Of a stretch of DNA of 64,000 nt, positions 35,266 to 45,345 are shown piece after piece; the first letter of the stretch is position 1, and the number at the start of each line of letters is the position of its first letter. The DNA lies in contig CM041092.1 of NCBI GenBank assembly GCA_023079485.1, positions 2,613,127 to 2,677,126 of the forward strand. The letters are read 5' to 3'. The notes beneath the pieces are model-generated. The model worked only from the letters and a program-made list of their open reading frames with translations. It did not search any database and was not told the DNA's origin. The position numbers were made by a program, and so were the translations under genes. This DNA is from Archilochus colubris (lineage: Eukaryota; Chordata; Aves; Apodiformes; Trochilidae).

Positions 35266-37141
35266 TGAGCTCCTCTTCTGCAGCCTGGGTCTCCAGCTTG
35301 CAGCCAAAGGCCAGGAGCAACTTCTCCATAATTTGTTTCTGCTCTTGGAATGCTTAAGGTGACCCTTTCTTTACCGAGGAGTTGTTAATCCTGCAGGACA
35401 ACTGGTTGCTGGCTGAATTTCTGTCTGAATTGGTTTGGTATGAGGTAATACTGGTATTTGGGTTTGAACAGCATTGGTTTTCATACTGAGCAAAAATCAG
35501 CTTTGGAGGAGTATTTCCATAGGCTGACAAAATCAAACCAGTGCATGAAAGGTGGGCTGGGGAAATTCCAGCTTTTGAACTAAGAAAACACAAAAAGTTT
35601 GTGAATTTGGACCAGACTGTATCCTCTTTTTAAGCAAATATTGGTATTATTATCTCTGTGCTTTACTCATGAGTCATGCAGGGAGAACAGAGGCTGAGAT
35701 GCAGTATGAGACTCTCCAGCTTGAGATAAGGACTAAAAACGGTGTCAGAATTGACAGGAAGGGAGTGGATAATGTTTAAACATTGCTCCATCCTTCCTAG
35801 AGAGGCCACGTAAGCTTAAAGAGGTTTGGAAATGACAGCTGGGATTAAAGCAGGTCACCTCTGGGGAACACTTTCACAACCTCCCTGTTTCTCTGACACT
35901 CTACAATGGAGAAAATCTGCTGGAATGGCTTGTTCATGCCCAAAAAACACAAATGAGGGCATTCTTAGGGAGCCTGGAATTGCTGCTGGCTCCTGCTGTT
36001 TACAAAACTTCCTCTTTTCTCTGGAAAGGCAAAGGAGATGAAAGCTCCTGGGCTGGAATTCTCTCTGCTCAGGGTGGGATGTGTGGTAGCTGCAGTCTGT
36101 AGGATTTCATCCCTGAATGTGTGCTGAAGGAATTTTTCCTTCCTCTGTTTCCATCTTTGATCCTTCTGGGTGAGCTGGTTCTGGAGGGATGGCAGCTGAG
36201 AAGGGGCAGTGTGCAGGGAATTCATTTGGTGATTTCCCACAAGGCAGAAATTCTTTCTGTGCTCTGGCAAGGCAAATAAAAATGACATTAATGACAGCCC
36301 AAGGCTCTATTTGCAGACCTTCCCACCTGCATTAAAGATAAAAGGAGTAAAAAAGGGTCTCCAGTTCCCTGTGCAGGTGGATGTGGGACTGAGCTACTTC
36401 CATCACCATCGTGATTTTTTTTTTTTTTCTCAACTGTGCAACATCCTGATATGTTTCCCCTTTTGTAGGGGAACTTCTCAGCTTCGAGGGCTTAAGGGGA
36501 ATTCCTTCAGCTCTTCTTGAGTTAAATACAGGAAAAGGGCTCTCAGGGGTGTACCCTAGTGCAACCCCTGATTTGCCTTGATGATGCTTCCTGATTTGTC
36601 TTGAGGATGCTTCAGGTCCCTCAATTATTGCATCAAGTGCCTTAGCAACTAGGAGCTTTTCCAGAACTGATCTCAAGGAAGTGTTTTCTTGGGCTTTAAC
36701 AACACCACTACCTTTAGGATCTTGAGGAAGAAACTCAGGGAGCTCCCCACCTTCTAGATCTGCAGTCATGGAAAATGACAGAATGAGAGAAACAAACAAA
36801 AAAAATCACCAAAAGAGACACATTTTTCATCTGAAATTACAGCCAGCTCTCTTAAGAAAGCAAATTAAACTATACTTAGCCAACGAATCCAGATAACAGT
36901 ATTAAGTACAATAGAACATTTTAATTACTAAAGCAAAACAAATGGCCATGTCTACAGTGGTAATTAAAGGAGCAGTGTGTTAGCTGTGCAGGAGTGTGAC
37001 TTGGATGTCTGCAATGCACTAATTGATGTCGTTCATCACCCCTGGCAGACCTGACATCATGGTGACTGCAAAGCTGGAGGAGAAGCCAGGAATTTGGTGG
37101 CCAGTTGCAGACTGTTTGACAGGAGGTCTGTCTGACCACTG
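35266..37141. other. Gene-free unique sequence
   Basis: No gene was recognised. It contains a 23-bp tandem duplication at 36568-36613 and a T run at about 36415-36428. A 155-codon minus-strand open frame (36332-36799) has no recognisable domain. Confidence 0.55.
36568..36613. repeat. 23-bp tandem duplication, two copies
   Basis: CTGATTTGCCTTGATGATGC... at 36568 and CTGATTTGTCTTGAGGATGC... at 36591 differ at two positions over 23 bases. Confidence 0.9.
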
Positions 37142-37596
37142 ATCATAGAATTGGCTGAGTTGGAAGGGAACTCAGAGATCATCAAGTCCAACCCTTGATC
37201 CACTACTGCTGCAGTTCCCAGCCCATGGCACTCAGTGCCACATCCAGGCTCTTTGGAAGTATCTCCAGACACGGAGAATCCACTACTTCCCTGGGCAGCC
37301 CATTCCAATGCCTGATCACCCTCTCCAGAAAGAAATTCTTTCTAATATCCAACCTAAACCTCCCCTGGCACAACTTGAGACACTTTGTGCCCTCTTGTCT
37401 TGCTGAGAGTTGCCTGGGAAAAGAGCCCAACCCCCCCCTGGCTCCAACCTCCTTTCAGGGAGTTGTAGAGAGTGATGAGGTCTCCCCTGAGCCTCCTCTT
37501 CTCCAGCCTCAACACCCCCAGCTCTCTCAGCCTCTCCTCATAGGGTCTATGCTCGAGTCCCTTCACAGCCTGGTTGCCCTCCTTTGGACCTGCCAT
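37142..37596 (-). mobile_element. CR1 LINE copy, 5'-truncated
   Basis: It starts ATCATAGAATTGGCTGAG with GGAAGGGAACTCAGAGATC and includes the complement of the ORF2 end. The minus-strand peptide blocks are [38 protein letters not shown] and [15 protein letters not shown]. It is closely related to, and in the same orientation as, the copy at 34587. Only one full tail octamer remains. A short insertion (TTTGTG) near 37384 breaks the frame relative to its relative. Confidence 0.95.
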
Positions 37597-38090
37597 TTGT
37601 CTTCATATGGCCCATCTTCAGAGGTCCAGTTGGGCTCCAGTGACCCATGCTGGTTGCTTCTGAGCTCCCTGGTAGCTCTAAGGGTGCTTGCTGGTGCCTT
37701 CAGAGATGTTCTGGTGATGATGCTCCATCTCTAGTTTTACATCCTTTGCTGTGGGATGAGGGATATGGGTGGCTCAGGATGCTGAGGAGAGAAAGGAATG
37801 TGATGTTTGCTGAAACAGGGACCAGAGGGTGCAGGAGATGAGGAAGAGTGAAGCCTGCAGGAAGGAGACTGCAGGAAAAATGAAGAGGCTGACCATGGTT
37901 CCCAGATCTGGTCATGGCACTGTGTCTTCAGGACACTCAGGGACAGTGATATAAACTTTAACTATGGAAAAGGATGCTGTGAGGAGAAGTAATCTGTTCC
38001 CTATGGTCCTCCTGGTAGGAGAAGTGTAATGATATAAAAAAAAAACCCAACCAAAAACCCACACCACAGCAGGGAGGAGCTGGTTAAAAA
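37597..38090. other. Gene-free unique sequence
   Basis: Nothing was recognised. An A-rich tract lies at about 38036-38060. Confidence 0.55.
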
Positions 38091-38210
38091 ATGAGGGAAG
38101 AGATTCTAATAATAAGGTAGTTAAGGACTGGAATAAATTACCTAGAGACTATGGAAAGTTCTTTCCTGGAAATCCCAGAACATAATCTGAGGAAACCTTT
38201 CTGAGAAGCA
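38091..38210 (+). mobile_element. Possible very old CR1 fragment
   Basis: The segment GTTAAGGACTGGAATAAATT, followed by ACCTAGAGACTATGG, translates to VKDWNKLPRDYGKF. It aligns by eye with the conserved CR1 ORF2 end V-x-x-WN-x-LPREVVES. After it a stop appears and similarity fades; no tail octamers are seen. The identification rests on one short peptide block. Confidence 0.45.
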
Positions 38211-40879
38211 CCATGGGGGGACCTTGATCCCTCTTCAGAGCAGCTGAACAGACCCCAGCACCTTTGGCCACCTCCTCCAGCCTGATTCCTGCAGCTCCAG
38301 GGTGGGCAAACCCTGCAGTCCAGGGGTTGTGTGGAAGAGAAAAAACCATCCTGGAAATCCCTCTGGAGCAGGCAACACAACCAGGGCAATGGGTCACTGC
38401 TGACCTCCCCAAAGGAAACAAGCTAATCCCAGCAGGAATTATATAACCAGCTCCTGATCTGGTTAAGATCCTAATCTGGGTTAAAATATGTGTGAAGAAC
38501 TAGGACAGGCTTCTCTTTTTCCAATCCTCTAAGATTCATTTTCAAGCATAGTTCCCCTGTAGCTGTAGAGGCCAGCAGAAGTGCTTCATTCATAAAAAAA
38601 CCACTAAAATATAACCTCTTCTCACACACGATTTTGCAGTGGTTTAGAGGAAAAAGAGGTTTTTTAGGCAGTGAACTCACTTTTCTGGCTGTGTCCTTTC
38701 AGGTACAGACAGATCAGTTCCAAAGGGGAGCAACTTGGTTAATAGTTAATGAGCAGCCTTGGGTTGGATGCACATTCCAGAGCTTTCCCTGCTGTGTTTA
38801 AGCAATAAAATGCACCAGGAGGTGCTTTGGGAGGAGGTTACAGCCATCTCTGGGCAGTGTTATAGTGCACAGGACTGAGGGACTTTAATCACTAGAGAAC
38901 TGTGAATTCACTGCTTGCTATTAAGAGATGGACTTTGACTTAAAAAAAAAAATAAATAGACAAGTAAAACAGGTAGACCTGTCAATTTACTGAGGGTTAT
39001 TGGCAAGAACATGATTTGATTGGCAGCCAGTGAGAAATCACTGTGCAGAAGGACTGGTGAGATTTATATTTCATAGAGGATAGAGTCTAGTTGTTGGGTA
39101 ACCAAGTGATATCTTTGGTTTTATATGCACAGGTATCTACCCAAGCAGTGTAGAGAACTAAGTCATTTGTTGTGCTTGAGATACTTCCATAGATGAGGCT
39201 CCTGGTCACAGAGAAGAGGAACTGTCCTCTTAAAATAAGCTTCAGATTACAGAATTGTGCAACCCCTGAAAAAAAAGTGTAAAAAAAGTCTTCTGGTTTT
39301 TCCTTTGCAGTATTTTTAAAAAGCCAATGACTATCTTAAATTGGGTTCTGATAATCCAGATGTGTTCCTTGCAACCTGTTTCAAAAAAAAAACCAAGAAT
39401 TCCTTTTGTTTTTCCTTTGGTGCACTTTTAAAAAAGTCAGTGAGTACCTTAAATTTGATTTCTTCTCTTCAAGGGAGTAACACCAGGATGCTTGACAGCT
39501 TTAAATTCAATCCAAGCAGATTTCATGTAGTGCACCAGATTTAGGAGGAAGAAATAATACTGCTTAGTGTGGAATCAAGATAAAAGGGGGTGAGGTGCTG
39601 ACTTGCATGTGGGACTGCTAAAAGAATTCCAGATCTCTGCATGCTCCTGAAAAAAAGAGGGAGCTTCCTTGGCACCAAGGAGGCCTCAGGCAGAAGCAGC
39701 ATTTGCTTTGCAGGAATGTGCCTGGGCACCCATTTTCCAAAAGGTGATATCTGGGAAGACAAAAGACCAAACTTTTGGGTTTGCATTGCATGGGGTGGCA
39801 GGGACCTGGGAGAAAAAGGCTTCTCAGGAGCAGAGAGAAAAGGAGAAAGCTTAACTCCCAGCACAGGATTTTATTCCTTAAGCCTCTCTTCAGGACTTGG
39901 AGAATGTTTCCTGGTTTTCCAGCTGGGTCACTGATCACACCAGCCTTTGCCCCTGATTTCACTGACTCTCCCCTTTCATTTTGAAACTTTCTTGTGTTTT
40001 TCTTAAGCCCCAAGAAAGCTGCCAGCTGTCTTGGGACATCACCCAGAGCCATGGAAATCTGAATGATTCATTAGACTCCAAAGAGGGAGCTCAAAGCTTG
40101 AAACCCTTTTCAGGGTTTCAGTAAAAGACGTGGATTAGGAGGGATCTCAGTTTCCATCTCCCAGGGAGCTGCCAAATTCCCTTCCCCACTCTTCTGGTTC
40201 TTTTTGCCACTCTTCAGCATCATGAATTAAATAACATGACTAATATTTGTCATGTGTTACTTGGCCTTTTGGGCCTTTATGAAAGGAAAAATATGTGCAT
40301 TGTTTTCACTGCCTGTTTTAGGGTTTTTTTATCTAAATATATGTAACTATGTGTGTTAGGGAGAGCAGGTAAGAATGCATGGAGTAGAGTGTGATTTGGG
40401 CTTGGAGCACTCTTCCAGAAAGGGTTTATTCCAGTCTGGGGCTAATTCCAAGAAAAACTGGTTTTCCAGAACAACTGGGTCTTCAGTGTCTGATGAGTTT
40501 ATGACTGGAGCAGGAGGTGGTGGGGCCCAGTGGGAGCTGATCTGCAGGATGAGATGGTGCTGAGAATCTCCTGGCTGCATTTGGTGGCTTTTTATTCTGG
40601 CTTGGTGTGGTCTGGTGCCATGGGAGACCACCCTTTCTTGGGGTTTTCCTGGGAACAAGACTTTCAGTTTTGCTTAATTAAATAATTTGCTTCATTTGTC
40701 TGACCCCACAAGTTGATGCAAATCTCAGGAGCCAGGGGAGGCTGTGCAAAACCCCATTCTGCATCTCAACTAAACCCATGGTGTGGCTGGACCCCCTAAA
40801 ATGCTGTGGGAAGAAGAAACCTCATTATCAGATGCATGAGACTTTTCTTAAAGGTGTGATGGGCACTGAGAAGCTTTTT
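38211..40879. other. Gene-free unique sequence
   Basis: No gene was recognised. It contains a diverged 112-bp tandem duplication at 39259-39475. A small perfect hairpin (TGAAACCC, loop TTTTCA, GGGTTTCA) lies at 40099-40120. Overlapping open frames at 39541-40052 on both strands carry no recognisable domain. Confidence 0.55.
39259..39475. repeat. Diverged 112-bp tandem duplication
   Basis: GCAACCCCTGAAAAAAAA (39259) corresponds to GCAACCTGTTTCAAAAAA (39371). GTTTTTCCTTTG (39296) corresponds to the same string at 39408, and the following TTTTTAAAAAG...TTAAATTGG-type sequence also matches. All matches are at an offset of 112, with substitutions throughout. Confidence 0.75.
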
Positions 40880-41170
40880 CCTAGGACAGGTTGTGAGAGA
40901 TGGGGTTGTGCCTGGAACACAGAAGGCTTCAAGCTGGAAGAAGGGAGACTGAAGTTGGATATTAGGATGAAATTCTTTGATATGAGGGTGCTGAGCCCCT
41001 GTCCCAGGTTCCCAGAGAAGCTGTGGCTGCCCCATCCCTGGCAGTGTTGAAGGTTGGATGGGGCTTGGAGCACCCTGGGCTGTGGGAGGTTTCCCTGCCC
41101 GTGGCAGGGGGTTGAGGTGAGATGGTCCTTAAAGTCCCTTCCAATCCAAACCCATCTGTGATTCTATGAT
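40880..41170 (+). mobile_element. CR1 LINE fragment, 3' end
   Basis: It contains GAAGTTGGATATTAGGATGAA, GAGGGTGCTGAGCCCCTGTC, GAGAAGCTGTGGCTGCCCC and AAGTCCCTTCCAATCC, ending GTGATTCTATGATC. It belongs to the same subfamily as 15111-15537 and 59925-60151. The 5' edge is diffuse; similarity is clear from about 40930. Confidence 0.92.
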
Positions 41171-41379
41171 CATTTAGTGCTTCTAGTCTTGCTATTTTAT
41201 TGCCCTGCAAATAAAAGGCACAGGAATACCACCACCAGTAGCAGTATACCCACGACCCTGTATACTTTATATATTGCGGCCTCTGGTTAACTGATGGACC
41301 CTGACCTCTCTCTCCACAGCACTCATCAACCAGGGAGTGTCTTAATGTGTCTCCTGTGCAAATTATTTTTGTTAGTTCA
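41171..41379. other. Short unique spacer
   Basis: No feature was recognised except CTCTCTCTCCACAG, a good-looking acceptor-like string ending at 41320. No convincing open exon follows it. Confidence 0.5.
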
Positions 41380-41815
41380 GCATGCCTCTAATAATCAGTC
41401 TCCATAATTTGGTTTTCTCCATTCATTGATTGCCTCAAATATGATTTTACGACGCAAAGATCCCCTCGTCATAAGCACAGAAATGACAGGCAGAGCTTTT
41501 TGTAATCTCCATATTTGATGCATGAAAGAAGGCTAAATTCCTGTTTGAATAAACAACATAATAAGGTTATTGAGAATAAGACCATTACTATATAAAATTA
41601 TGTCTAAGTGGCAGATATAATTAACATTGGATTGTAATTACACTAATTACAAGTCACATTAAGATACTCCAGTAATGACAAAGTGAGCACCCTATAATTG
41701 AATGGAATAAGCAGGGAAACATGCTGCTCACACTAATTACCTAAATGAGCTAATATGTCTTCGGAGTGACAGTCATGCTCAGTGTTATTACACAGGCAAG
41801 ACAATTTTGTAAGTT
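41380..41815. promoter_or_regulatory. Candidate developmental enhancer, TAATTA cluster
   Basis: This is dense, repeat-free, AT-rich but complex sequence. Four homeodomain cores TAATTA occur within 122 bases (41618-41623, 41635-41640, 41644-41649, 41734-41739). Nearby are TAATGAC, CACATTAAGATAC, TGACAGTCATG (TALE-type TGACAG) and CTTCGGAGTGACAG. The texture is that of a deeply conserved vertebrate enhancer, and it borders a 13 kb stretch almost free of CR1. No target gene is visible in the window. The call is inference from motifs and composition. Confidence 0.4.
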
Positions 41816-41817
41816 AC

Positions 41818-41836
41818 AAAAAAAAAAAAAAAAAAA
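41818..41836. repeat. Poly-A run, 19 A
   Basis: A homopolymer at the right edge of the candidate enhancer, followed by TTTCTAATTTCCTTCC. Confidence 0.95.
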
Positions 41837-42059
41837 TTTCTAATTTCCTTCCTTCCTTCTCTTCAGGACCCATTTCGAATCATCAGCAGCTTCAGAATTT
41901 CTCTCTTGAGTCAAAAATAGAGAGATCCCACAGTTTAGGCCTTTTCTAATTTTGTTCAGCAAAGTACAATTTTCAGGGAGACAGGGGGGTTTTGACAGAT
42001 TCCTGCTGCTTTCAAAGCAAAACTTGGTTGGTTCTGTGTTTATTGGTTGGCTCCTTTGA

Positions 42060-42345
42060 CAAGCCAATCCTCTGTCATTTTTTCCACTCGTCTAAATTCG
42101 ACACAAACAAAATAATGTAACTTAAGCTCAGCGTGCTCTACAGCATAAAGCACACTTATTTTGTTGGCTCCAGAGTAACAAATATGGCTTATAACAGTCT
42201 GGCTCCAGTTGTGCCCTTGAGAGTGGTAAAATTTGAATTATTCAAGGCAATTACTGGGAGCATTGCAGTGGAACTCAAATTTCAGCTCGAGCTTCTAAGA
42301 ATAAAAAACTAATATAAGAATAGGAATTCTACATATTGTGGAAAA
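42060..42345. promoter_or_regulatory. Candidate conserved non-coding segment
   Basis: This repeat-free sequence contains CTAAATTCGACAC, CAGCGTGCTC, AGCTCGAGC, GGCAATTACTGG and TTGAATTATTC. It has CpG-containing words preserved in an AT-rich context, a texture often seen in conserved elements. Conservation is not tested. Confidence 0.22.
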
Positions 42346-44499
42346 AAAAATGCATGTTACTTTTTCCTTTAAACACCTCCAGCTGTCTGGGGCTCTGAGT
42401 TGGGAGGAAAAATATCATAGCAGACACTTTTAACAATCCAAAATAGTTTGCTAAGAATTAAAAAATGGAGCCAACACACTTCGGATTGTCTCTACTTCAA
42501 ACTTCTCTGAAAGATTTAGTGGTGTTATTTTTATTTTATGTGTGGCTTGGTTCTCAGGGACCCAGAGTACCAACGATTCCCATTCTTTTTTGTGGTGATA
42601 GCCAGAAAGCATATGGTTTCTTAGCAATATTTCTGACTGTTGTTGTTTATTTTTATCCCAGGGTGTAGGAGGTTTGCTCGCAGAGCAATTCAGTGCCAAC
42701 ACTTTTTGAAGGACTCTTTTTTCCTGTCACCAGGGACTCCACGAGTTTTTAGGAAGCATTTGAGGGAGGATGAGGAGGTAGTTGAGTGGGATGGTGGCCT
42801 GGAATGGGAAGGTACATCAAAGCTGCTTATGAAAAATACAATGTTAGGGATGCCTTGAAGGGCCCATCTTCCCCTATAGAGAGTGGGGAGGAGAAAAAAA
42901 GGTGAGGGAGGCTTGGAAGCTTAGGGCAGGAAAAAAAAATAATCCTGGCAAGGAAATGAGGTGGTTTAAAAAAAAAGATGAAGTCATCCTGGTTTTTGTG
43001 TTTAAGGAGATGAGAGAAGGGATATTTGCACTGTTCCTGTCCTTAGAAGGGGGTTCTTTAGCAAAGCTGAAGAAGTCCTGAGGGAGGGAAGTGGATGGAG
43101 GCAATCTGGAAAAGAGTTAAGGGGAAGAGACACCAATGAGACACCAATAAAGCATCTCCAGAGAACTCCAGAAAAAAACAATAAAGGAAAAGCAGGGGAA
43201 TTTAGGTTCATTATGGTTCATTTTTAAGATGAGAAAGGCTAAATACATGTTTGTACCATGAGGGGAAAGAAAAGCAAAATGTCCAGGGAATGTGCAAGGA
43301 AGAAAAAAAAAAGTGTGATCACAAGGAGGATTAGGACTGGGACTCAAATGGGACAAAACCATTGAGGCTACAGAAGTGTTTAACAAGGACAAGGAAACAT
43401 ATTTCTTTCTCTTGGCCTTGAATTAGTGCAGAATTAGTTCAGATATAGACAAATGCATTCTAAACTTTTAGAAAATTCTAGTTGACTTGCAAAGAATCAC
43501 CAGTTTGATGGACCCTGGAATGCTCCTTCATTATTCTAACAAGTTTCAAAAGGGAATAGAGGATAAAGTCCTTTATAAAGTCCTTGGTCTGCTTCAGACT
43601 TTTCATTTGGAGTCCACTTGGGTTCTGTGTTGCTTTATTCCTGATCACACAGATTCATTTAGGGACTTAGTTATTTGTCTGAACATGTAAATCCTTCCTT
43701 GTGAAAGGTGGAAAAGGCAAAGTTGACAACATATTTTCAGCCCACACTACCTGTGATTTTTGGCCAGTTGTATGTGGTAAAGTATAGAAAAAAAGTAATA
43801 AAATAATATCTGAGTTTATAGTCACAGGTTGATTCAGTAATCTTGCAGGGATGATGCAGAGATCTGTTTTACAACTGCCTAGCAAAGTGACCCTGCTTAT
43901 ATTATTAAGTCATTATTTGTACAAATTAATGAAAAGTTGTTGCCAAAATGTATAAATGCATTTTGAAGGCCTCCAGCAACCAAAGTTTTCTGATTGAAAG
44001 CATTAGCCATAAAAAGTTACCTGAGAATTTAAATTCCAGATAAAATTGGGATTTAAATTCACAAAACCATCAAATGAATTTTAACAGATTCTCAGCTCTT
44101 CTTAAACAGATGACTGTGTGTTTGCAACTGAATGTTTGATAAATGAAAAGAGACAAAATGTTCTACTTTTCAGCACATTTTTATCCACAGCTGGTGCACA
44201 GACTGAGACTGAGTGTATGTTAGCTTTAGCCGTGATTTTTCAAGTTGAGGTTTCCTATATTTAGCTCTACATATATTTAGAATTGATGGAAGTAATTTTT
44301 TTTTTCCTTTGGAAGATGTTGCTGAGCTGGACTTCTGTCCAGCTGAAAAATATCCAGGATGCTTCTTGATGTCACCTCTATGATGTTGAGAATTACTGGG
44401 ACCCCAGATGATCCCTGAGAGAGTTTTTCATCCTCCTAACAGCAGTGAGGCAATCTTCAGACACACTCCTTCCTTTCCCTAATGCACACAGAGAATTCT
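42346..44499. other. Gene-free unique sequence
   Basis: No gene or transposon was recognised. A purine-rich plus strand at 42760-43350 explains the open pyrimidine-derived frames on the minus strand. A short A run occurs at 42343-42351. Confidence 0.5.
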
Positions 44500-44950
44500 A
44501 CACCCAGATACATCTTGTAGGCTCTGTGCTTTAATATATTTGTAGCAGAAGGTAGGGAACTGCTCATTAGGGTTGTACAGTGTGTTTGAGGCGTATCGTA
44601 CACGTTAGGGAAAAATAAAGATACCTGGGGAATTGCTTAAGCATTTTTAATAACAGTTAATATGTTAGAAAGTATTTAACTTGGCAGAAACTTTTAGTAT
44701 ATGTTTTTCTAAGTGCCTGTTTGCCTAACTAGGATGATAATAAAAAGGCAATTTCATATTCCCCTTCCTACTCAGTAGGTGTGACTCTGCTTACACACCT
44801 GCTGAACCATTCCTTGAGTCATCCCCCTAATTATGAACATGCTTAAATTCATGTAGATGCTTTATATATTCCCCATCAAACACACACTTAACTTTTACAG
44901 CAGTAATTGCTGCATACACTCGTAATGATGTTCTGTGTGGCTGTACAGAA
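44500..44950. promoter_or_regulatory. Candidate conserved non-coding segment
   Basis: This complex AT-rich sequence includes GAGGCGTATCGTACACG (three CpGs), AATTGCTTAAGC, CCTAATTATGAAC, ACACTCGTAATGATG and TGAGTCATCC (AP-1-like TGAGTCA near 44817). No repeats are present. Inferred from texture only. Confidence 0.28.
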
Positions 44951-44951
44951 G

Positions 44952-44986
44952 TTTTTCAAGCTTTTTTTTTTTTTTTTTTTTCAAGC
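44952..44986. repeat. 20-T run flanked by a short direct repeat
   Basis: TTTTTCAAGC stands immediately before (44952-44961) and at the end of (44977-44986) a 20-T run. It may be a slippage product or the remains of an A-tailed insertion whose body was lost. Confidence 0.7.
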
Positions 44987-45094
44987 TGCTTGCCTTTCCA
45001 TTGGTAAAATGAGGGGATGTTGCATTCCTGGTTACTGATTGTGTTCTGGTATTGATATTAGTAGCTGTTCTCAAGTTGCTAAGTGCTGCTCAAG

Positions 45095-45345
45095 TTCTAG
45101 CTGAGGGAAATGTTGTGATAAAGCTGTTGAGTAAAGATGCTGTTTGAATGATTATAAAATAAACAGCTCAAGGCTCTCGCTGATCGAAACGCCAAAGCTA
45201 ATTTAGTAGTTATTTAGAATAGCAGCTCAGTCAGATTAGCAAAAACACAGTCCACAGCCACTCAAGATAAATAACAATCACTAAGAAAAAGAGTAATTTA
45301 TTGCAATTTGATTCTATCAGCACAGGCACAATGCTGCTGGACTGA
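45095..45345. promoter_or_regulatory. Candidate conserved non-coding segment
   Basis: It includes GGCTCTCGCTGATCGAAACG, AAGCTAATTTAGTAG, AGATAAATAACAATCAC (SOX-like AACAAT) and AGTAATTTATTGC. Three CpGs lie in a very AT-rich setting, with no repeats. It is a weak, texture-based call. Confidence 0.27.

Noticed and set aside
36332..36799. 155-codon minus-strand open frame
   Set aside because: It includes a 23-bp tandem duplication and a T-run-derived Lys stretch; no domain and no splice support.
37195..37734. 179-codon plus-strand open frame
   Set aside because: Most of it is the antisense of the CR1 copy at 37142-37596; it is a shadow of the repeat.
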